DNA from: Promicromonospora soli
GTDB lineage: Bacteria > Actinomycetota > Actinomycetes > Actinomycetales > Cellulomonadaceae
DNA length: 64,000 bases
Assembly (NCBI RefSeq): GCF_014653785.1
Contig: NZ_BNAS01000010.1
Span: forward strand, 1-64,000
Reading direction: 5' to 3'
A program made the position numbers and the translations under genes. Shown piece after piece: positions 59,419-64,000 of the stretch. The notes under the pieces were generated by a model. The model saw nothing but the letters and a program-made list of their open reading frames with translations, was not told the DNA's origin and did no database searches. Positions within the stretch are counted from its first letter, which is position 1, and every line of letters starts with the position of its first letter.

Positions 59419-60735
59419 ATGTGGCCCGTGCCGAGCTCGTCAGACCTGTCGACAACGCCCGAGGCCGCGGGCAACGATGTCCTGCGGTCAGCCATCCGTG
59501 TGCTCTCGTCGTGGCCTGCCCTGTGGGTCGCGTTCGCGCTGGCCCACGGCTGGATCATCCTGCAGGCCTGGGTCTTCGAGGCCCAGATCCTCGGCGACGT
59601 GCACCTGTACGAGTGGTGGGTCCGCAACGGCGTGAACGCCGACTGGTGGCCGGTCTTCAACTACGACTGGGTGTACCCGCTCGGTGCCCTGGCACCCATG
59701 GCGATCCCAGCGCTGGTCACCGAGTCCACTCCGGCCTACGACTGGGTGTGGATGGCCATGGTGACGGTCGCCAACGCCTGCGCAGTCGTGGTGCTCGGCC
59801 GCGCCCGCCCGCGCGGCCGGGCCGCCGTCTGGTTCTGGCTCGCCTTCCTCGTGGCGCTCGGCCCCATCTGGATCGGCCGGCTCGACGGCCTGCTCGCACC
59901 GATCATCCTCGTCGCCCTCCTCGTCGCGGCCCGGCGCCCCGCGCTCGCGATGACGCTGGCCACCATCGGGGCCTGGATCAAGATCGCCCCGGGTGCGGTG
60001 GCCCTGGCCCTGGCCGCGACGGCGTCGAGCGCCAAGGAGTTCCTCCGGAACGTCGTGCTGCCGGGCGCTGCGGTGTCCGCCGTCGTCATCGGCGTCGCCT
60101 TCGCTGGCGGCGGGCAGGACAACGTGCTAGACGTGTTCGGCGAGCAGGGCGACCGCCAGCTCCAGGTCGAGGCCGTCGGCGCGACGCCGTTCACCGTGGC
60201 TCGCCTCTGGGACCCCTCGATCCAGGTCGAGTACGACAAGGTCATCTACACCTACGAGGTCCAGGGCGCAGGTGCCGACGCCGTCGCGCAGGCGCTCGAC
60301 GTCGCGCTCCCGGTCGCCGCGGTCCTGATCGCGGCCCTCATGTGGTGGGCCGCCCGACGCCGGCCGGACCGCGTCGGGGACATCGTGCTGCTCGGCGCCG
60401 CCGCCGAGCTGCTGGCCCTCATCGTCTTCAACAAGGTGGGCTCGCCGCAGTTCATCGCGTGGATCGGACCGCCCATCGCGGCGGCGATCGCGCTCGGCAG
60501 CCGCGCCCAGGGCACGCGCCGCACGTGGTTCCTGCCCGCGCTCGGCACCCTGGTCGTCGCGCGCCTGACCATGGAGATCTACCCGCTCCAGTACGGCCAG
60601 TTCCTCGGCGGCTGGCCGCTGGCCACGAGCGTCGGCGCTCTGCGCAACCTGCTTCTCGTGGCGCTGCTGGTCGGAGCGGTGGTCCGGCTGGTCCAGCTCG
60701 CCGTTGCCCGCCAGGTAACGTCCAGGGCACGTTGA
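59419..60735 (+). CDS. GT87-like integral membrane glycosyltransferase (DUF2029)
   Basis: A 438-residue polytopic membrane protein with about 11-12 hydrophobic segments. Early acidic residues after the first helix (LGDVHLYEWWV near 50-60) match the catalytic-loop pattern of GT-C mannosyltransferases. IKIAPGAVALALAA near 192-205 resembles the GT87/DUF2029 family that includes the polyprenyl-phosphomannose-dependent mannosyltransferase PimE. It would act on the outer face of the membrane on a lipid-linked glycan. ATG 59419 has a weak aagg. Two GT4 genes follow, supporting a glycolipid pathway. Donor and acceptor are inferred. Confidence 0.75.
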   Translation: MWPVPSSSDLSTTPEAAGNDVLRSAIRVLSSWPALWVAFALAHGWIILQAWVFEAQILGDVHLYEWWVRNGVNADWWPVFNYDWVYPLGALAPMAIPALVTESTPAYDWVWMAMVTVANACAVVVLGRARPRGRAAVWFWLAFLVALGPIWIGRLDGLLAPIILVALLVAARRPALAMTLATIGAWIKIAPGAVALALAATASSAKEFLRNVVLPGAAVSAVVIGVAFAGGGQDNVLDVFGEQGDRQLQVEAVGATPFTVARLWDPSIQVEYDKVIYTYEVQGAGADAVAQALDVALPVAAVLIAALMWWAARRRPDRVGDIVLLGAAAELLALIVFNKVGSPQFIAWIGPPIAAAIALGSRAQGTRRTWFLPALGTLVVARLTMEIYPLQYGQFLGGWPLATSVGALRNLLLVALLVGAVVRLVQLAVARQVTSRAR

Positions 60736-60895
60736 GGGCCCGTTCACGGTGTTCCCCATGCCGGGTGCATGGAGGCTCCGCTACGGTCAGGTTCGTGAAT
60801 TTCGTGTGTAGCGGTAACCGTCTCGACGTCACCCGTTCCCCGACTCGCCGCACGGAAGACTTCGTCCGGACATCGACGACCGGCAGGTTCGTAGC

Positions 60896-62041
60896 GTGCG
60901 AGTAGCAATCGTTGCGGAGAGTTTTCTCCCGCAGGTCAACGGGGTCACGAATTCCGTCCTGCGGGTCCTCGAGCACCTGCAGGCGAGGGGGGACCAGGCG
61001 ATGGTCCTCGCGCCCGACGCCGATGCCTCGATCGGCCACGTCCCGCCCTTCGTCAGCGGTGCCCCGGTGGTCGAGCTCGGCTCGATCGGGTTCCCCGGGT
61101 ACCCGGACGTGCGGCTCGTCGTCGGCAAGAAGTGGCGCACCGAGCGCACGCTTGCCACGTTCGCGCCCGACGTCGTCCACCTCGCGTCACCGTTCATCCT
61201 CGGCTGGCGCGGCATCCTCGCAGCCGAGCGCCTGCGCCTGCCGAGCGTCGCCGTCTACCAGACCGAGGTGCCCGGCTACGCGGCGCGCTACGGCCTGGGC
61301 GGCTTCGAACCGCTGCTCTGGAAGCGCGTCAAGGACATCCACGAGCGCGCGACGATGACGCTCGCGCCGTCGACGGCGACCATGCGGCAGCTCGAGAACC
61401 ACGGCATCCCCAACCTCCGCCTGTGGGGGCGGGGCGTCGACACGCAGGCGTTCCACCCGCGGTTCCGGGACGAGGCATGGCGCCGCAAGGTCGGCGCCGG
61501 CCGCGAGATCCTCGTGGGCTACGTGGGCCGGCTCGCGGCCGAGAAGCAGGTCGAGGCGCTGCGCGTGGTGCAGAACCTGCCGGGCGTGCGCCTCGTGATC
61601 GTCGGCGACGGGCCCGAGCGGGAGGACCTGCAGCAGATCCTGCCCGCCGCCCACTTCACCGGGCTGCTGCGCGGGGCCGAGCTGTCGCGGGCGATGGCGA
61701 GCCTCGACGTGTTCGTGCACCCGGGTGAGCTCGAGACCTTCGGCCAGACGCTCCAGGAGGCGCACGCCAGCGGCGTCCCGGTGGTCGCACCCGCCGCGGG
61801 TGGCCCGCTGGACATCGTGCGTCACTCCCACGACGGCTGGCTGTACCCTCCAGGTGACCACGAGGCGCTTCGCACCCGCGTCGTCGACCTGGTGGGCGAC
61901 GAGCGCAAGCGGCGGGCCTTCGGAACCTCGGCACGCGAACGCGCCGAGGGCCGCACGTGGCACGACATCTGCTCCGAGCTCATGGGGCACTACGACGACG
62001 CGATCCGGGTGCACGCGAGAGCCGGCTCAGCGGAGGTATAA
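60896..62041 (+). CDS. GT4 glycosyltransferase (MgtA-like mannosyltransferase)
   Basis: A 381-residue retaining GT-B glycosyltransferase of family 4. The N-terminal VAIVAESFLPQVNGVTNSV near 3-20 and GRGVDTQAFHP near 181-191 match GDP-mannose-dependent alpha-mannosyltransferases of the MgtA type. The donor-binding E-x7-E is in ELETFGQTLQEA near 278-289, with VGDGPER near 235. It is cytoplasmic or membrane-associated and probably mannosylates a glycolipid anchor (lipomannan-type). GTG 60896 is supported only by similarity. The upstream 160 nt contain CCGCTAC/GTAGCGG arms at 60778-60784 and 60808-60814. The next GT follows after 1 nt. Confidence 0.87.
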   Translation: MRVAIVAESFLPQVNGVTNSVLRVLEHLQARGDQAMVLAPDADASIGHVPPFVSGAPVVELGSIGFPGYPDVRLVVGKKWRTERTLATFAPDVVHLASPFILGWRGILAAERLRLPSVAVYQTEVPGYAARYGLGGFEPLLWKRVKDIHERATMTLAPSTATMRQLENHGIPNLRLWGRGVDTQAFHPRFRDEAWRRKVGAGREILVGYVGRLAAEKQVEALRVVQNLPGVRLVIVGDGPEREDLQQILPAAHFTGLLRGAELSRAMASLDVFVHPGELETFGQTLQEAHASGVPVVAPAAGGPLDIVRHSHDGWLYPPGDHEALRTRVVDLVGDERKRRAFGTSARERAEGRTWHDICSELMGHYDDAIRVHARAGSAEV

Positions 62042-62042
62042 C

Positions 62043-63308
62043 TTGCGAATCGTCCACGTCGCGAACTTCTACAGCCCCCGCTCAGGGGGTATCCGGACCG
62101 CGATGCACGCCATGGCCGGGCAGTATCTGTCCCGGGGGCACGAACCAGTGCTCGTCGTGCCCGGCAAGCGGGACGGGGTATCGCACGTGGACGGTGTCCG
62201 GGTCGTCACCCTGGCGGCGCCGCGCGTGCCGTTCTCCGGCGGCTACCGCGCCGTCGTGCGGCCCGGCAAGATGCGCGGCCTGCTCGAGACGCTCGCGCCC
62301 GACCGCCTCGAGGTGAGCGACCGCACCACTCTCGCCGGCCTGGGCGACTGGGCCCGCGAGTCCGGCATCCCGTCGCTGATGATGCTGCACGAGCGGGTCG
62401 ACGGCGTGCTGCGGTCCTGGATCCCCGGTGCCGCCGAGGGCGGTCCTGCGGCGGCTTTCGGCGCCGCGGCGACGCCCGCCCTCGCCGACCGGTACAACCT
62501 CGCCACGCTCACCCGGTTCGACCGCCTCGTGGCCACCACCCAGTTCGCCGCGGGCGAGGTGGAGCGGCTGGCCGAACGCGTACGCAGCGCCGCGCTCCCG
62601 CCGCTGTACCGGGTGCCGCTGGGAGTGGACCTGGAGCGGTTCCGGCCCGACCGGTACTCGGACGACGCGCGCGCCCAGTACGCGTCGCCGGGCACCGCGC
62701 TGATCGTGCTCGCCAGCCGCCAGTCCACCGAGAAGCGGCCCGACCTCGCGATCGACGCCGCGGCCCAGCTCATGCGGGACGGGCGCCGGGTGCGGCTCGT
62801 CGTCGCCGGCGCGGGGCCGCTCCTGGCAAAGATGCGACGCCGGGCGGAGGCGGCCGGGCTGCCGCACCGGTTCCTCTCGTTCATCCCGGACCGCGACCGA
62901 CTCGCAACCCTCCTGACCTGCGCCGACGTCGTCATCGCGCCGGGGCCGATCGAGACGTTCGGGCTCGCCGCGCTGGAGGCTCTGGCCTCCGGGACGCCTG
63001 TCGTGTGCAGCTCGTCGAGCGCGCTCCCCGAGGTGGTCGGCACCGCCGGTGCAGCGGCCGCGCCGGACGCGGCGGCGCTCGCCCTCGCACTGCACGAGGT
63101 CCTGGACCGCGACGTGGGCGAGCGGCGCAAGGCCGCCCGCGCCCGCGCCGAGCTCTTCCCGTGGAGCGCCACGGGGGACGCGATGCTCGAGCTGCACTCC
63201 CGCAAAGCCTTCGACCTGACACCGGACCCGGTGGTCCCCGAGCTGGCGCGTCTCGAGAGAGCGCAGACCGAGCCGGTAGTCCCGGGCCCGGTAGTCCCGA
63301 TCCGGTAG
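62043..63308 (+). CDS. GT4 glycosyltransferase, TTG start
   Basis: A 421-residue GT-B family 4 glycosyltransferase. N-terminal RIVHVANFYSPRSGGIRTA near 2-20 and VPLGVDLERFRP near 197-208 match a group of actinobacterial glycosyltransferases commonly paired with MgtA-like enzymes. The donor-site E-x7-E is in IETFGLAALEALASG near 302-316. The rare TTG 62043 is chosen because a perfect GGAGGT lies 5 nt upstream and the previous stop ends at 62041; no ATG or GTG fits. The C-terminal tail repeats VVP (three near-identical ccggtagtccc units at DNA level, 63270-63311), probably a slippage product. Acceptor unknown. Confidence 0.87.
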   Translation: MRIVHVANFYSPRSGGIRTAMHAMAGQYLSRGHEPVLVVPGKRDGVSHVDGVRVVTLAAPRVPFSGGYRAVVRPGKMRGLLETLAPDRLEVSDRTTLAGLGDWARESGIPSLMMLHERVDGVLRSWIPGAAEGGPAAAFGAAATPALADRYNLATLTRFDRLVATTQFAAGEVERLAERVRSAALPPLYRVPLGVDLERFRPDRYSDDARAQYASPGTALIVLASRQSTEKRPDLAIDAAAQLMRDGRRVRLVVAGAGPLLAKMRRRAEAAGLPHRFLSFIPDRDRLATLLTCADVVIAPGPIETFGLAALEALASGTPVVCSSSSALPEVVGTAGAAAAPDAAALALALHEVLDRDVGERRKAARARAELFPWSATGDAMLELHSRKAFDLTPDPVVPELARLERAQTEPVVPGPVVPIR

Positions 63309-63354
63309 TCCCCGATCTAGGGCCGCGAGCTGGGCGTCGTGAGCCCGCTGGCGA

Positions 63355-64000
63355 TCACGCTGACGGAACCGCACCCCCGTCCTGCGGCCGCATGGCGTCG
63401 ATGATCCGGGTCCAGTTGTCGCCCCCGTGACCGTGCTCGCGGGCCCAGGTGTAGTACGCCTGGACCGCCGCCGGCAGCCCGAGGTCGATGCCGCCCGCGG
63501 CGCTGGCGGCGACTACGTGGTCCGCGGTCGCGCCCATCATGGCGATCGTGCTCAGGTGGCCCGGATGCTCGCCGGCCTCGATCTCCGCGCCGGGATTCCC
63601 GCCCGCGTCCAGGATCTCCGAGATGCCAGCCAGGGTCAGCATCAGCTCGGGCATCGCCTCCGTGGCCTTGACCCCGCCGGACTCCAGCAGTGCGGTCGCG
63701 TGCAGGAGCGACGCGAGCGAGGTGAGGAACACGTCGAGGTTGGCCTGGTACATGAGCTGCGCCAGCCCCAGGTCCTCCCCGAGGTAACGCGGCGCGCCGA
63801 TCGTGGCCAGCGTCTCGCGGCTGGCCTCCATCACCCCGGCCGGGCCGCTGTAGTAGACGTACGCGGCCTCGGTGCCCACCATCGGGGCCGGCGTCATCAC
63901 CCCGCCGGTCAGGAAGCGGGCGCCGTGCTCCGCCGCCCACGCGGCGCCCTCGCGCGTGCGGTCCGGTGAGTCCGAGCTGAGGTTCACGACGGTGCGGCCC
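63355..64000 (-). CDS. NAD(P)-dependent beta-hydroxyacid dehydrogenase/imine reductase-like protein, 5' end missing
   Basis: The gene enters from beyond the right edge. At least 215 residues are visible, beginning GRTVVNLSSDSPDRTREGA, the end of the NAD-binding Rossmann domain. The helical C-terminal domain follows: FLTGGVMTPAPMVGTEAAYVYYSG matches the substrate-side region of the 6-phosphogluconate/3-hydroxyisobutyrate dehydrogenase superfamily. GEDLGLAQLMYQANLDVF is close to actinobacterial imine-reductase-like members. The conserved Lys of hydroxyacid dehydrogenases is replaced at the LAQLMYQA position by a non-Lys residue, as in imine reductases. Substrate unknown. It is convergent with the GT gene. 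Confidence 0.8.
   Translation of the reverse strand, partial: GRTVVNLSSDSPDRTREGAAWAAEHGARFLTGGVMTPAPMVGTEAAYVYYSGPAGVMEASRETLATIGAPRYLGEDLGLAQLMYQANLDVFLTSLASLLHATALLESGGVKATEAMPELMLTLAGISEILDAGGNPGAEIEAGEHPGHLSTIAMMGATADHVVAASAAGGIDLGLPAAVQAYYTWAREHGHGGDNWTRIIDAMRPQDGGAVPSA

Overview
The window is very GC-rich, coding-dense DNA with pronounced GC-rich third codon positions. Its gene content points to a mycothiol-producing actinobacterium of the order Micrococcales: a DUF222/HNH endonuclease fragment, a mycothiol-dependent nitroreductase homologue, a LytR_C protein, a YcnI protein, DUF5063 and PnuX are all typical of that group. A Promicromonosporaceae-like genus (Promicromonospora, Cellulosimicrobium, Isoptericola) is my guess from general resemblance, not a test. 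No phage genes, transposases or CRISPR arrays are visible. Many starts lack a Shine-Dalgarno sequence and carry a TANNNT-like -10 box 6-9 nt upstream, so leaderless mRNAs appear common.

Layout. 0-3.3 kb: 3' end of an HNH endonuclease with an expanded 15-bp repeat, a ferredoxin reductase and a lipoprotein. 3.4-12.7 kb: a nitrogen-scavenging regulon (allophanate hydrolase, urea/guanidine carboxylase, two DUF1989 proteins, a divergent TetR regulator and a sodium:solute symporter). The same CTGTC-N4-GACAG palindrome lies in front of both the catabolic operon and the symporter gene. 12.7-19.2 kb: unknown membrane proteins including a tandem paralogue pair, a DAHP synthase behind a short W-Y-W-R-F leader peptide and terminator, a glutamine amidotransferase, and a GntR/ABC operon. 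19.3-26 kb: asd-ask, a TSUP permease, recR-DUF5063 and an ABC exporter.

26-36.3 kb is accessory: a serine hydrolase; a predicted amino-alcohol (ethanolamine) route made of a kinase, a PLP phospho-lyase and a permease; an adenosine-deaminase-like protein with an altered HAGE motif; a GNAT; an RlaP-like nucleotidyltransferase; a NADAR protein; an OhrR-type regulator; and a Nudix hydrolase. 36.3-43.4 kb: dnaX, an AbrB/Fic pair whose Fic protein has Gln in place of the catalytic His, the methionine importer metNIQ, SRP RNA and tRNA-Ser(GGA). 43.4-51.1 kb: an EEP-family hydrolase, YcnI, a membrane protein, LytR_C and a conserved small protein, an ABC exporter with its TetR regulator, and a secreted protein. 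51.2-56.2 kb: an LLM oxidoreductase, a mycothiol nitroreductase homologue, a TetR regulator, an FMN riboswitch with pnuX, and an acyl-CoA dehydrogenase. 56.3-64 kb: a NarL-type two-component system with a DUF4097 surface protein, three glycosyltransferases probably for mannosylated lipids, and a partial NAD(P)-dependent reductase.

The most rewarding items are the TetR-controlled carboxylase/DUF1989 locus (probably guanidine assimilation), the aromatic-residue attenuator of DAHP synthase, the kinase/phospho-lyase/permease locus, and the AbrB-Fic pair with a degenerate FIC motif.
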